Of a DNA stretch of 64,000 nt, positions 1-27,309 are shown piece after piece. The position numbers and the translations under genes are program-made. The notes under the pieces were generated by a model, which was not told the origin of the DNA, made no database searches, and saw nothing but the letters and a program-made list of their open reading frames with translations. Position 1 is the stretch's first letter. The number at the start of each line of letters is the position of its first letter. The DNA is from Forficula auricularia (Eukaryota; Arthropoda; Insecta; Dermaptera; Forficulidae), in contig JALMQS010000069.1 in the NCBI GenBank assembly GCA_024734495.1, positions 100,961 to 164,960 of the forward strand, written 5' to 3'.

Positions 1-593
1 TATAATTTAATGTTTTTTATTTTTTTGAACTTAAGATTCTTCTATTAAATCTCTTATTTTTATATCTACTGTACTGAAATATTTTTGCTTTATCCATAGG
101 GAAGTTCAACAAGAAGGTAAGTTTTAGATTACATATATGAGTGCTCCTTGCAGCATCTGATGGTTTGACAAACTCTATAATTCACTAATAATTTTATGTC
201 TTAAATATTATAGTAATTCAGTTTTTATTTGTTTCAGACTAGAGAGAGAAAAGAAAGGTCAAATACAAAATAAGATTTAAGAAATGACAAAGAGAAAGTG
301 TTTTTTTTTTTTTTATATTATTATTTGATATTTTATAATTTTAATAAAATAAAAAGGATTAAAAAAAGATTAAATCAATGGTTTGTTTTTTGTTATTTTT
401 TTCCTTGTATTTTCCTGCCCAATATTTACTTCTTTCTAATTTAACAATGAATCAGCTAATAAGGTAGAAGCACCTATCGTCTATTGATGGCATTCACCTC
501 CAAGATGACATTCCTAAGGAACAATAAGTAAATAACTGATTTTTAAATTATAGTCGATTTTCTTTTTAGTAGGTTAAACTTTACTTATGTCAA
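1..593. other. AT-rich sequence, no gene assigned
   Basis: No recognisable protein is encoded here. Two short stretches are bounded by fair splice signals (near 100-114 and 240-275) and could be the last exons of a + strand gene lying to the left, but the encoded peptides match nothing I recognise. Confidence 0.4.
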
Positions 594-613
594 TGTTGGC
601 ATATATTCTTTAA

Positions 614-731
614 AAAAATAAACACCCTGCAAGTATATCAAGACAAAGTTGTATATGCTTTGCAAAACAAAACAACATGCAAGCATATTATGTCAATGTT
701 GCATATGCTTTGCAAAAACAAACAACGTGCA
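614..731. repeat. Short tandem repeat, period about 50 bp
   Basis: The words TATGCTTTGCAAAA and AACA(T/C)GCA(A/G)G recur at a spacing of about 50 bp for a little under three copies. No coding function is apparent. Confidence 0.6.
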
Positions 732-889
732 GGGCTTAAGTTTCCGGGAAACTAGGAGGTTTGATTCAAACTTGCCTCAAGTGTATACACTTGCCACGAC
801 AAACTTGCCACAAAGCTTCCACTTTTTGGCACATCAAACTTGTTGCAAGTTGGATTCAAGTTTAAATTGCTATCTTAGTTCAAATTAAA

Positions 890-1600
890 AAAATACAAAA
901 AATATATAATAGCCGCCCAATGTAGCCCCCCCCCCCCCACCTCCACCCCGCTCGACCCCACCCCCGAAACCTCTCCCTACCCCCGGACTCCCCACCACTG
1001 CGCCCCACCTTCTGCACCTGTTTCTGATTCAACCATATGATTCATTTTTATTCATCCAATTAATAAATAAATCCTATCAAATGTGTTGTTTTTTCAGAAA
1101 ATTGAGACCTGCTTATGCGAAATATATTTTTAAATAAAATTCTTAATTATTTTTTATTCTATTAAATAAATAAAGTTCTTTATAAAAACAATTATAAAAC
1201 GTTTATTAATATTTCTAACGTTTAGGGAGAAGAAAATATACAAATCCACAATCACAATACTTCTTCAAGGCCTTTTAGAACAATGAAACAAACAACCCAT
1301 TGTCTGTTTTGGTATAAAAGAAAAAGCGGGAAACCTTTTTTAAAAACCCCAAGAATGGGATTTGTCTACCTGAGAATAATTAATTTGATTACGAAAAAAC
1401 CCATCAAAAACAATTTTGTCTAAGATGAGACCGTGACAGATCGAATTGTCACCCCAAAAACCCCTAACCCGTGAATTTCATCAAAATCGGTAGAGTCGTT
1501 TTCAAAATATAACCAAGATACAAATATATAAACAAACAAATATATATACAAATAAATAAATATACAATTTTTTCTCGTTTAATAAGAGTAGATATATTAT
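890..1600 (+). repeat. Dispersed repeat with C-rich head and CTCGTTTAATAA tail
   Basis: It begins with a very C-rich block and ends in a segment reading CCCCTAACCCGTGAATTTC, then a TCGTTTTC word, an AT microsatellite and CTCGTTTAATAA. The same parts appear in opposite orientation at 5265-6025, and the tail recurs near 55850-55905 and 60680-60715. The microsatellite end suggests the 3' end of a non-LTR element such as an RTE-type LINE, or a Helitron-like element. I cannot choose between them. Confidence 0.5.
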
Positions 1601-2477
1601 ATAATAATAAACACATTAATAAATTTCATCCAGCAATGCGAACTTAAAAATAAATATATTTTTAATTATTTGAATAATTCATAATTTATCCATTATTGTC
1701 AAAAGCAATTTGCTTGGAATTTCGAAATTTTTTTTGTTCATTTTGATGGTAACGCGGGGCCCGATTGGGCCCAATCGCTCCAATCGCCCTTTATCCGGCC
1801 CTGGCCAACATGGTCAACATGTTTCGCTCTCGTTGGGCCATAGTGTAGAGCCCATTAAATGGGAAAATGAAACTTGTAGAAAAATATTTAAATTTCTAAT
1901 AAATTACAAAGAAGCATACAAAGTATCATTGAATTAATGAAAAGAGAATGATTCCATTTCTTTGCTCGTGAGTGTATTAATTCCCAAAATATTTTTTTCA
2001 AGTATTAATTCAAAAGAACGCAAAGTTAGCCACGACATCTCTGGGCGTGAGCAGAAACTAGACTTTTGTGGGCATAAAAATCTACAACTGTCAAAATTAT
2101 CGGAGCCTTATCTTTTATCTATGTTCCCCTCTATCTCATCCTCTTTGCCATGTATCTTTTATCTATTCCCTTGACCTACCTAATTAGTTGATAACAGAAA
2201 TTCGAAAATGAATAATTTAAAAAATTTACTAATAAAACGATTTATAAAAAAATCATCTTCTATTTCTCATGTATACAATTTTTCACAATCTGCAAAAGAC
2301 AGGTATAATTACAAATTAAATATTTTATTTTCCAGAGTAAAATATACATTAAAACTTAGGTTAAACCGAAGATCGGATGACCTCTGTCAAAAAACAACTA
2401 ATTTTTCACTGTCATTCTTTCTGTATATCTGTTAAAATTCGGATATCAATAATAACTCAAGAAGATATAATTTTTAA
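1601..2477. other. AT-rich sequence, no gene seen
   Basis: Small ORFs of 70-75 codons occur (1710, 1962, 2208) but none resembles a known family or has splice context, so I treat them as chance. Confidence 0.4.
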
Positions 2478-3549
2478 TTAAGAAAAAAATAAAACCGACT
2501 TCAAAAAATTAAATGCAACAAATAAAATACACTAAAAGGTATAAAATAATTATTATCTTATTTAGTTACAACTAAACGACGAAATATTAACATGAAATTA
2601 CTTTTTGAAGTCGGTACCAAATAAACTATACCTATAAGCGAGCATACCTCAAACTTACTAAGGGCCGGTTGTATGTCGCAAAGTAAATGCTTTTCACCAC
2701 TAACCAAAGGTAGATGGTAAATGGAGGGACTGGGATGGCCAATCAGATGACAGGCACTGAAAGTTCCTGTCATCTGATTGGTCATCCTAGCCCCTCCATT
2801 TACCATCTACCCTTGGTTAGTGGTAAAAACATTTACTTTGCGACATACAACCGGCCCTAAGTAAGATCCGTCGAGTGCGATTCATAAAAGGTATCTGTTT
2901 GGCACCGATTTCAAAAAGTGATTTCATGTTAATATTTCGTAGTTTAGTTGTAATTAAATAAGATAATAATTATTTTATACCTTTTTAACCGACTTCAAAA
3001 AAGGAGGAGGTTCTCTATTCGATTGAATTTTTTTTTTTTTTGTGCCTATGCCACCTCATATCTCCGCCAATCGTCAACCGATTTTGAAAATTTTTTTTGC
3101 ATTGGGTCCAGTCTAGCTTCCGATTGGTCCCATTTTTTTCTCGATTTTTAGTGTATTTTATTTGTTGCATTTAATTTTTTTGAAGTCGGTTTTATTTTTT
3201 TCTTAAAAATTATTTTTATTTTTCTCTTTTTAGTGATGTTATTAATAGTGATCCTATCATCAGAACTTGACCAAATTAATATTGCACCATCCCTAAGATA
3301 CCCTTTTCCAATAAAAAAGAATCATCGAAATCGGTTCATAAACAAAGAAGTTAGGCCTAAACAAACCTAACAAAGAAGGTCTAATACCTATGAAAAAAAA
3401 TGGGACCAATCGGAAGGTAGACTGAACCCAATGCAAACAAAATTTTCAAAATCGGTTCACAATTGGTGGAGATATGAGGTAACATAGGCACAAAAAAAAA
3501 AAAAAAAAATCAGTCGAATAGAGAACCTCCTCCTTTTTTGAAGTCGGTT
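2478..3549. mobile_element. Composite of nested long-inverted-repeat elements (ACCGACTTCAAAAA ends)
   Basis: Several inverted repeats are stacked here. An outer pair (2478-2537 with 3148-3210) carries ACCGACTTCAAAAA. A second pair is 2538-2622 with 2900-2985. An inner near-perfect palindrome covers 2660-2863 with its centre near 2761. A separate element with about 150 bp terminal repeats occupies 2987-3549, starting AACCGACTTCAAAAAAGGAG and ending in its reverse complement. No transposase is encoded, so these are non-autonomous foldback-type DNA elements. Similar ACCGACTTCAAAAA ends are common in insect genomes. Confidence 0.75.
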
Positions 3550-5264
3550 AAAAAGACGTTGAAAGTTCATTCTGCTGCCACAATGTTTATAAAACGAAGA
3601 ACTGAATCGATTTGGAGCTTTCTATCCTCAGAACTTGCAATTGGAAAATGCATGGAATCGGAAAAAATCGAATTGTTATATGGGGCTGATCAGCCAAAAT
3701 TTTGCATACAATTTTATATTATTATTAATATTTATCCTAAGTTTCATCTTTCTAGCTCAAATCCTTCTTTGCCAAAAAGATTGCCTAATGAACAAAATTT
3801 GCGAAATGTAGTCACTCTTTCTTTCAATTTTCTTTTAAAAACACGACGTTTCTGAACTTATTTCTGTAGACATGATTAGAGTCTTGACTAAATCATAACA
3901 AAGCAATTTTGTTTTATAATTCAAAAATTGTTAATAAAAGGAAAATAGAAGAAATAGTGATCAAAACACAGTAAGGTAAACTCTCCAGTAATGGGCCGGT
4001 AAAGAGAAAAAATTACCTGTTATTCTATTATCTGTTCATCACCTGTAGCTCCACCTTTAGCACACTGGTTACATTTACAAAAATAAAATAAAATATATAC
4101 CATAACTAACTTGATGCACCGATAATGGGCCAGTATTTTATCCGACTTATCCGACGTACCAGTAATAGGCCATCTATTAAATCTATTGTGGAACAATAAT
4201 CAAGTCTATAATACAATCTCTATAATATAATGGTAAGGGGTCCGGGGGTGAGGTATGGTGGCTGTGGCGGTGGCGAGGGGGGGGGGGGGGTGTGCAGTGG
4301 AAAAATATATTGCGTTTTTTAAACTTTGTGTCTATTTTTGCATTGAATACCACAAAAACTTTAAACCCTCTATAATTTATATAGGGTTAATAAAACTCTT
4401 AACTATTGTTTTCGCACCTATTTTTTTGCTTGCACTGTTTTTATACCTCTATAGCCGGGAAAAAGTCTTTTTTTTTTATCTTCACCCGGCTGCCTTATCC
4501 TGCAACCTCTCCTAATTAAGAATAATTAGTCAAATTTAATTGAAGATTTTAGGAAAATTGTGAATTTTCCTCAAAATTTAGTGATTTGGCAATTTTTTCA
4601 ACGTTCACTTGAACTAAAAAGGTGATAGTTTTCACAGCCAAACATTTTATTAATATAAACTTGTGAAATAAATTTCAGCTCATTAGCTACAACAGTTCGG
4701 GAAATGACAATTTGATTTGTTTTAATTTTCTCAATTTTCTAACCAAGTTCTTTTGTTTACGAAATATAAATATTTTAGCACCTGAAAGAACTTTTTACGG
4801 CTTTCCGTTCTTGGGTTATCCTGAGTATGGAATTCATGGCATTTATAAACACGAATAACAAAACAAAAAATTATAGTGAATTCGAAACCCGTCTTACTGA
4901 ACCGAGTAATATTAATTTTTTATTTACACTATGTATGGTTTAACTAGATAAAACTTTTTCATTTATCAACTTGACCATTAAATTGCAGATTTGATGCTTT
5001 GGTGGTTGAGTTGTTTATCGAAAGAACGTCTGAAACCAGCTAGATTGCACAATTTTAATAAGAAAATCTCATCAGAATTCACGACGTTTTCTTACCTATT
5101 TTTGGAGTCGTTTTCAAGTGATGGTGAGAAAATCTATTGATAGACTTAAGGCTTTATCAACTACATATACCAACAAGTGCGAATATAGAAAGGTGAAAAA
5201 GCCCTCATTCTATCATCAGACTTACCCTAAAGCACTTATAAACTACTCCAGAAATCTTATTATA
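3550..5264. other. Unannotated AT-rich interval upstream of L2HGDH exons
   Basis: An open frame at 3538-3855 (105 codons, + strand) begins in the terminal repeat of the preceding element and continues into unique sequence. It matches no family I know and is probably chance. A G-rich run lies at 4240-4290. The missing first exon of L2HGDH may lie in this interval or further left, but I could not identify it. Confidence 0.35.
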
Positions 5265-6025
5265 TTAAACGAACAATTCTTGTATATAGATATATAATAA
5301 TAAACCCCCTAACCCGTGTAAATCGTGAGAGCCGTTATATATATAGAATCAGTTTCTCGAAAACGGCTCTCACGATTGGATGAAATTCACGAGTTAGGGG
5401 TTTTTGTGTTGACAATTCGATCTGTCACGGTCTCATCTTCAGCTAAGTTGTTTTTGATGAGTTTTTGTTAATTGAAATAATTATTCACAGATGGTTGTCT
5501 CGATAAAAATTTATAATTACATTTTTATTCAATTTCCTTTTAATAATTAATTGGTTTTTCAATTTTAAATTCCACAAATAGATTATAGCAAATATTATTA
5601 TAAATTAGAATTTTCCAATTTAATTAATTACGAGGAGTGAACCGCGATCGGAATTAGGTGTACATCGTCTTTGGAATTACTTTGGAATTCATTAGTTAAT
5701 CTATTGTCTTCTACTTGGAAATGAAAGTGGAAGTAGGTGTACACAATTTTAGGTCGCGGTTCACCCCTCGATTAATTATAAAACTCGATAAATTGATATT
5801 TAATTAAAAAAAAATTACACGGTATTTATTTATATACTTATATACACATAATCTGTGGGCCACTAGAAGGCTAGAAATGCAAAAGTTGGGTGCGAAGGCG
5901 GGGATGGAGGTGGGGTGCAGTGGTGGGGTTTTGGGGGTGTAGGAGGGGGGGTGGGAGCGAGGGTTAATATATAGCTTTTAATGAAGCAAAAAGTTACCGA
6001 GCATCGCTCGGTGGGCAGGTACTAG
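5265..6025 (-). repeat. Dispersed repeat, opposite orientation to the copy at 890-1600
   Basis: Read on the - strand it starts with CACCGAGCGATGCTCGGTAA (a small hairpin), passes a G/C-rich block (5880-5965 on +) and ends with the CCCCTAACTCGTGAATTTC and TCGTTTAAT tail. The hairpin head recurs at 16445, 55568 and 59648. A nested MITE lies at 5630-5770. Confidence 0.55.
5631..5769. mobile_element. MITE with GAGGGGTGAACCGCGA terminal inverted repeats, copy 1
   Basis: The ends are CGAGGAGTGAACCGCGATC and the complementary GGTCGCGGTTCACCCCTCG. An 8 bp duplication (ATTAATTA) flanks it. Related copies are at 53219-53402 and 57530-57700. All three contain GTGTACA-type words and no coding region. 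Confidence 0.7.
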
Positions 6026-6129
6026 CTCTCTAAACGTCGTGCATTCTGATTAGATTCTCTCATTAAAAATGTGTAATGTAGGTGATATAATTGACTACTA
6101 AAAACTTAACACAAACATACTATTTTCAG

Positions 6130-21395
<15,266 letters not shown>

Positions 21396-21441
21396 ATTTG
21401 AATTTTAAAAGTAAATGGTGTATTGTATATATGGTATACAT

Positions 21442-21800
21442 CAGTGGTTCTTAGCCGGGGATACGCGGGGTTCACTTGGCTTACAATATGAAATGGCGAT
21501 TTTCATTTTTTTTTTCACTGACTTATTTCTATATTTTAAAATGAGGGTTAACAAAAAATGTAATTTAATTCAATTTTTATTTTGAACACTAAAGAAGAAT
21601 AGGATAATTGATTTTTCTTGTGATATGACATACCATGTGTATCTTTCACATGTTGGGATGATCTACAGCGATTTTTTCAAATATAGCTGATAAAGCAATG
21701 AAAAGGCTTACCTTGGTAAACACATATTTTGGCGAGTGTTGCTTTGCTAAATAGTTAACATGTTAGTAGGTAGGACAAGAAAAAAGGTTGAGAACCACTG
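21442..21800. mobile_element. hAT-type MITE in the L2HGDH 3' UTR
   Basis: The ends CAGTGGTTCTTAGCC and GGTTGAGAACCACTG are inverted repeats. The duplication GTATACAT is perfect at 21434-21441 and 21801-21808. Length is 359 bp with no ORF. Confidence 0.88.
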
Positions 21801-21843
21801 GTATACATAACAAATTCATATGTGCCTTAATTAATATATTTTT

Positions 21844-21849
21844 AATAAA
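21844..21849 (+). terminator. Candidate polyadenylation signal of L2HGDH
   Basis: The first AATAAA after the L2HGDH stop lies here, beyond the MITE. Between the stop and the MITE no such hexamer is present. Confidence 0.4.
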
Positions 21850-21971
21850 GGAATTATTAAAAAAAAAATATTATAAGTTCATTATTAAATAAATATTTTA
21901 AAATAATTTTAGTTTATTTTTTCTCAATTTTTTTTTTACTAAATAATAAATAAAATTCCTATTATATACTA

Positions 21972-22652
21972 GCTTGATCAAAAAGTTTCAGTAATGTCCA
22001 CCCTGTGGTACAGAGTAATATAGAGTGGAAGGCTACCGTATATAGAAAAAGCGCTCTCTAGCGACTGCAGGGCGAAAACTCTTAGTTCTTAAGAGCTATC
22101 CAAAGATCATAGAACATTCAAAGCCTTTGTCATAGATAAAAGATACATACCCTTTATGTTTTATATATATAAGCGTATTTTTTACTCTTGATAATGTTAC
22201 CAAAATTTGACCCGAAGAGAGCGGTTTCCGCCATTTTATTGCCCAATGGTTTCGACCTGGTCTCGCCAGAGAGCTCTGTAACTCGTATACGCTAAAATAC
22301 ATTGGCTCCTTATGGAGCCTTCCACTCTATATTACTCTATGCCAATACCAAACAACACCTACCGAAATTCACCTGATTTAGCTCCCTGCGACTTCTTCCT
22401 GTTCAGTCGACTCAAAAAACCGCTCCTGGGAACGCGTTTTAGCAGCCAAAAGGAGAAAATACAAAAATCGCAGACAGCTCTGAAGGCCATACCGAAAATG
22501 AAATATAAAAAATGTTTCGAGGATTGGTTTAAGCGCTGGCATAAGTGCGTTGCAGTCGGTGGGGAGTACTTTGAAGGGGACAATATCGAATTAGATGCAT
22601 AGGTTTGTATTTTTAATTTTATGAAGAAATTCCTGAAACTTTTTGATCAAGG
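21972..22652 (+). mobile_element. Deleted mariner element with a nested inverted-repeat insert
   Basis: The ends (G/C)CTTGATCAAAAAGTTTCAG match in 19 of 20 positions and are flanked by TA (21970-21971, 22653-22654). Inside, 22012-22034 and 22316-22338 form a perfect inverted repeat, marking a second short element nested in it. Confidence 0.82.
22355..22602 (+). pseudogene. Mariner transposase C-terminal fragment
   Basis: The frame includes SPDLAPCDFFLFSRLKKPLL, with the third catalytic aspartate, and CFEDWFKRWHKCVAVGGEYF close to the stop, both typical of irritans/HsMar-type mariners. Everything upstream, including the first two catalytic residues, is missing. It is a fossil. Confidence 0.82.
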
Positions 22653-22654
22653 TA

Positions 22655-23700
22655 GTACTATATCCTTATTTTCAATTTTTCTCTCATCTAAATTAAAAAC
22701 AGATCTCTTACTCTTGTTTCTTTCCCGCATATTTATTTCTTTATGATTTTTTTTAATTTATGCAAAGGTAAGCGAAGCTCCATAGAATAAAAAGTATTGT
22801 TTTCAGCCAATCGCATAAGAAGGCGATCTCACAGACTTATAAAGTAAAGATTATTGAGCCCATGGTCTCAGCCAAACTCAAAAATTATAGTATTCATTTA
22901 GGTCGAATTTCAGAAACATGATTTTGTCAAAAATTAAAAGAGTTCTCGTCCAGATCCCAAAAAGAGCTATTTTTACTTTATCCAATGCGAAGCATGGGTA
23001 AAGTATTGTAATCGCTCTCGCGCCAAGCGGGACTTCAAAGGGTCCTCAGGTAAAGACTACGGAACCCATGGACTCAATTAAGGTCACAAATTGTAGTATT
23101 CAATTAGGTTGAATTTTAGCACGTGACGATTTTGCCAAAAATTACCAGGGATCTCGCCGAGAGGCCAAAAAGTGCCATTTTTTTTGGAAGTGCGTGGGGA
23201 TGGATGAATGTTATCGTTTTTTTCGTCCAAGATTTTTTCCAGACCTTTGCACCAATTGAAATGGAATTGAAAACCTACCATTAGTTTAACAAAATGAAGC
23301 GCTGATTAGTTTTTGGTACATATGGGCCCACAAACATTAGTACTTTATTTCAGTACTTTTTTAGTTTTTTCTAAATATCTTGAAAATGACTTAACCAATT
23401 TTGATGAAATTTAAAATCCTAATTAAGTACCTTGGGGACAACAAAAAAAGGTTAAATAAAGTTTTTAGTAAAAGTATATTTTAAAGTACTTTACTCTAGA
23501 GTAAGATTGTACTTTTTTTTAATTCTTTATTTTACCAAAATTTAAAAAAAAATTTAAAATTTATTCATTTGATCGGTAATATAGCTCATTTAAACTTGTT
23601 TAAGTAAGAATGGTTAGGCTTCTGGCTGTGAAATAATAAAAATTTGGGAGGAAATTTTATAAGTAACCATAGCAACTGCGTTGTTTTTTTTATCCGTTAC
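22655..23700. other. Unassigned AT-rich sequence
   Basis: No gene seen. Words such as ACCAGGGATCTCGCC with CAAATTGTAGTATTCA recur (22885 and 23090), indicating an old duplicated repeat. Confidence 0.35.
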
Positions 23701-23701
23701 C

Positions 23702-24640
23702 TTGGCTGAAGACATGGAGGTATCGAGTTAAAATCAAAAATAGTGATTGATTCTGATCTAATACTTGAGGAATAACCATTCTATATTGGATTTTTGACGT
23801 TTCGGTTTTTATTGGTAACCATTGCTGAAGACATAGAAGAATCTACATAAAATCAAAAATAGTGATTGATTCTGATCTAATACTTGAGGAATAACCATTC
23901 TATATTGGATTTTTGACGTTTCGGTTTTTATTGGTAACCATTGCTGAAGACATGGAGGAATCGAGTTAAAATCAAAAATAGTGATCGATTCTCATCTAAT
24001 ACTCGAGGAATAACAATTCTACATTAGGTTTTTGACGTTTTGATTATTATTGGTAACCATTGCTGAAGACATGGAGGAAACGGCTTAAAATCAAAAATAA
24101 CGATCGATTCTTATCTAATACTAGCGGAATAACCTTATTGCATTCCATTTTTGATGTTTTGACTATTAATGGCAACCTCTACTGATAACGTGGAAGAATC
24201 GACTTAAAATCAAAAAGACTAAATTCTTTTTGGTAAACAACTCAAGCTTGAGTTGTTTGCCATAAATGAATTTAATCTTTTTGATTTTAAGTCGATTCTT
24301 CCCGCTATCAGTAGAGGTTGCCATTAATAGTCAAAACATCAAAAATGGAAGGCAATAAGGTTATTCCGCTAGTATTAGATAAGAATCGATCGTTATTTTT
24401 GATTTTAAGCCGTTTCCTCCATGTCTTCAGCATTGGTTACCAATAATAATCGAAGCGTCAAAAACCTAATGTAGAATTGTTATTCCTCAAGTATTAGATG
24501 AGAATCGATCACTATTTTTGATTTTAACTCGATTTCTCCATGTCTTCAGCAATGGTTACCAATAATAACCGAAACGTCAAAATTCAATGTAGAATGGTTA
24601 TTCCTCGACTATTAAATGAGAATCGATCATTATTTTTTAC
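23702..24640. repeat. Mirror-inverted tandem array, period 118-119 bp
   Basis: The unit starts GCTGAAGACATGGAGG and ends CGTTTCGG-TTTTTATTGGTAACCATT. Direct copies start at 23706, 23824, 23943, 24062 and (degenerate) 24181. The array is then mirrored from about 24240 (AACTCAAGCTTGAGTT is the centre), with inverse copies near 24302, 24420 and 24538. The unit shows CTGAAGA and CGAAACGTC words but on opposite strands, so it is not a hammerhead as it stands. Confidence 0.8.
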
Positions 24641-25229
24641 TTAAAGTCAACATGAACTGCAAATAGCAAGTGATTTCTGATTAATAATAAAGGAATAAAC
24701 ATATTAATATTTCAAATGAATTTGGATAAAGTTTAGCAACGATCCGTTGCAGTTTATTTCATTTAGTCTGTGCGGATGGATGGGTATGTTTTTCACAACA
24801 TTCAACCTATAGAAATTAAATTAAAAACTTACATTATTTTAACAAAATGCAGAGCTGATTAGACCCTTAAAAAAAATAATTACTTTATTGTCCTGGTGGA
24901 TAAGTTTGATGTTTTTTCTTTTTTATATTAATTAATAAAGTAAAGGGTGTGTAGTTTCACAGTGAATGAAATAAAACTCAGAGGTTTATACAAACTCAAT
25001 ATATTTCGGATTATTAGCCATCAGGAGTTTACATGTTAAAATTTTTTTTTATATTAGTACAAACATTGTGTAAATTAGAAAATTAATCAAATACAGTAAA
25101 TTTTAGACCTTTCTTTGATAGATGCAGTAAAAATCTATTAAACTAACGCGGTATCAAACGATTTCTGAAATTGGTTCAGAAATATATACATAAAGTAGTT
25201 AATAGAAATAGAAAATAATTATCTATTTA

Positions 25230-26545
25230 CCTCATGGATGGCCAAATACGCCTTCAGGCAATCGCGGTCGACCGGTGTCATTCTAGTATATGTAACTCAT
25301 ATCCGGAATAAAACCCTGGAGGCCAGGAATGAGACCCTCGCGGTAGCTTTAGACATTTCAAAAGCCTTATTCGATATTATTATTCGATATGGTCTGGCAC
25401 AAAAATCTTCTTGCCAAATTGACCTCCGTCGGCCTTGCACCGAAACTCTGTAAGTTGTTCGAAAGTTTTCTTTCAGACCGTAGTATTAAGATTGTCATCG
25501 ATGAAATATCATCTTACTCCTTCTACATCAACGCTGGAGTTCCTCAGGGATCGGTTATCTCCCCTACGCTTTTTCTTATCTATATCAACTAAACTTACCC
25601 TCCAATCCGGTACATTGTTACGCAGATGACAGCACCCTACATAACGCCTCTGCATCGCATAAAAACCGTGCAGACATTGCCTCCTCAATTAATTTAGACT
25701 TATGCAAACTTAAAAACTGGGGATCCCAAAACTTAGTTAACTTCAATGCAGTGAAAACTCAGTGTTGCCTTATTTCTAGGCGCGTCGATAGAAACCTCCC
25801 AGACATATCATTCGATTCAAACTCACTGGAATTCAGGGATAAAATTTCAATGCTAGGCGTCACACTAGGGTCTGACCTTTCTTGGAATGACCATATCTCA
25901 ACCACTGCTAAAGCTGCAGCGCGCAAGCTTGGTCTCCTATTTAGGTCTAGACGCTATTATACTCCCAGTCAACTTCTTACACTGTATAAGGCTCAAATTC
26001 GTCCCTGTCTCGAATATGGCTCTCATCTGTGGAGAGGGGCCTCCAAGCATTCTCTTGCCACACTGGATGCAATTCAGAAGCGAGCAATTAAACTAATAGG
26101 AGACATGGCCCTAACTAACTCACTCGACTCCCTGGCTCACCGAAGAACCGTTTCTGCCCTTTCCCTGTACTACAGATACTATCATGGTGTCTGTTCAGTC
26201 GAGCTGAAATCAATTGTCCCCCCCCTTATAGTCCTCTTTAAGAGAAACACGCGGTTTTCGAACGCTCAGCACTTCTTCGCTGTCAAATTGGATAAAAATC
26301 GAACAAGCACTTTCGCCAACTCTTTTATTTCTATGACCTACAGAGACTGGAACTCGCTCCCAGCCACCGTATTCCCCGCGACTTATAACACCTTCAGCTG
26401 TTTAAGACCCGTATCCACAGATACCTTCGACCCCTACCCAGCCCATAAAAACCCTTCTTCTTCTACTTTTCACAATGGAGGGGCCAACCCAGGCCTTTAA
26501 GGGGTGCACCTTTTTGGTGTAACTCCTTCTCTCATCATTTTCATT
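25230..26545 (+). pseudogene. 5'-truncated non-LTR retrotransposon (LINE), reverse transcriptase ORF with frameshifts
   Basis: The reading frames together give RT motifs ALDISKA(F/L), [17 protein letters not shown], then [20 protein letters not shown]. The C-terminal part reads [20 protein letters not shown] and [20 protein letters not shown]. Compared with the copy at 47967-48960 there is an extra segment near 25378 and an 8 bp deletion near 25588 that break the frame; the YADD core is in the shifted part. The 3' end has GGGGCCAACCCAGGCC and TCATTTTCATT plus an A run. Clade is Jockey/CR1-like, not resolved. Confidence 0.85.
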
Positions 26546-26907
26546 AAAAAAAAAAACAATTTTGGTATATTTTCTGAATAGTATGGTGTCTAGATAGAAA
26601 TAGCAGGGAAAAACAAAAGGTAATTGAATAAATATTGGAAAAGTGTATATATACATACAAGTTATTTTATTTATGTTCATATACGTACATTAGACATAAA
26701 ACAATATAATGAGTAACTACAGTGATAGTGAAATAATGCCATGCATTAAAACAGGTGTTTTTCTTTAAACTTTTACATTTAAAATATGAAGACATTAAAC
26801 ATTTATTCACTTATATAGTATGAATTATAATTTAAATAATATTAAGAAAATATTAAATGGCGCAATTTGTTTTATACTTATAAAAAAATAAAATAATAAA
26901 TTATATT

Positions 26908-27070
26908 TTAAAAAAACTAAAAAACATGTTTCTAAAAAGTACAAAATAATGTAGGTAATACTTAATCAAAAAGTGTGGGGCGCAGAAACATCCCCACGCT
27001 TTTTGATTAAGTATCACCTACATTACCTTGTACTTTTTAGAAACATGTTTTTTAGTTTTTTTTTTAATAT
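26908..27070. mobile_element. Foldback hairpin around GTGGGGCGCAG
   Basis: AACATGTTTCTAAAAAGTAC at the left and GTACTTTTTAGAAACATGTT at the right are perfect inverses. The loop holds TGTGGGGCGCAGAAACATCC. A relative at 31316-31985 is split by a LINE. The right flank to about 27260 is also shared (32000-32160). Confidence 0.75.
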
Positions 27071-27309
27071 AATTTATTTTTTTACTTTTTAGTCTTAATT
27101 ATTTTTATAGAGAAAAATTGGCGGAATTTAACAGAATGAAATGTATTTATTTTTATATAATTTCCTTTAAATTGAGTAGATAAACAATTATTTTTATAGA
27201 GAAATGTTTGCGGAATTTAACAGAACAAAAGTCACATTGGTAGATAGATACAGGTGAAGCTAATATAAAGCACATTAAAAACAATTTGATTGTTTGTTCA
27301 ACAAATTAT

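Noticed and set aside
100..290. Possible last exons of a + strand gene entering from the left
   Set aside because: Splice signals are fair but the first exon would be only 15 bp and the peptide matches no family; not enough to call a gene.
649..888. 79-codon ORF with many cysteines
   Set aside because: It overlaps a 50 bp tandem repeat and has no family resemblance.
3538..3855. 105-codon + strand ORF upstream of L2HGDH, considered as the missing first exon
   Set aside because: It starts in a transposon end, has no donor site in suitable phase that I could find and does not resemble a mitochondrial presequence.
23702..24640. CTGAAGA and CGAAACGTC words in the 118 bp repeat
   Set aside because: The two halves are on opposite strands, so they cannot form one hammerhead.
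24999..25040. Hammerhead-like CTGATGG...CCGAAAT on - near a LINE
   Set aside because: A9 is changed to G, helix II has only two pairs and no clear cleavage triplet is present, although flanking GAGTTT/AAACTC would pair.
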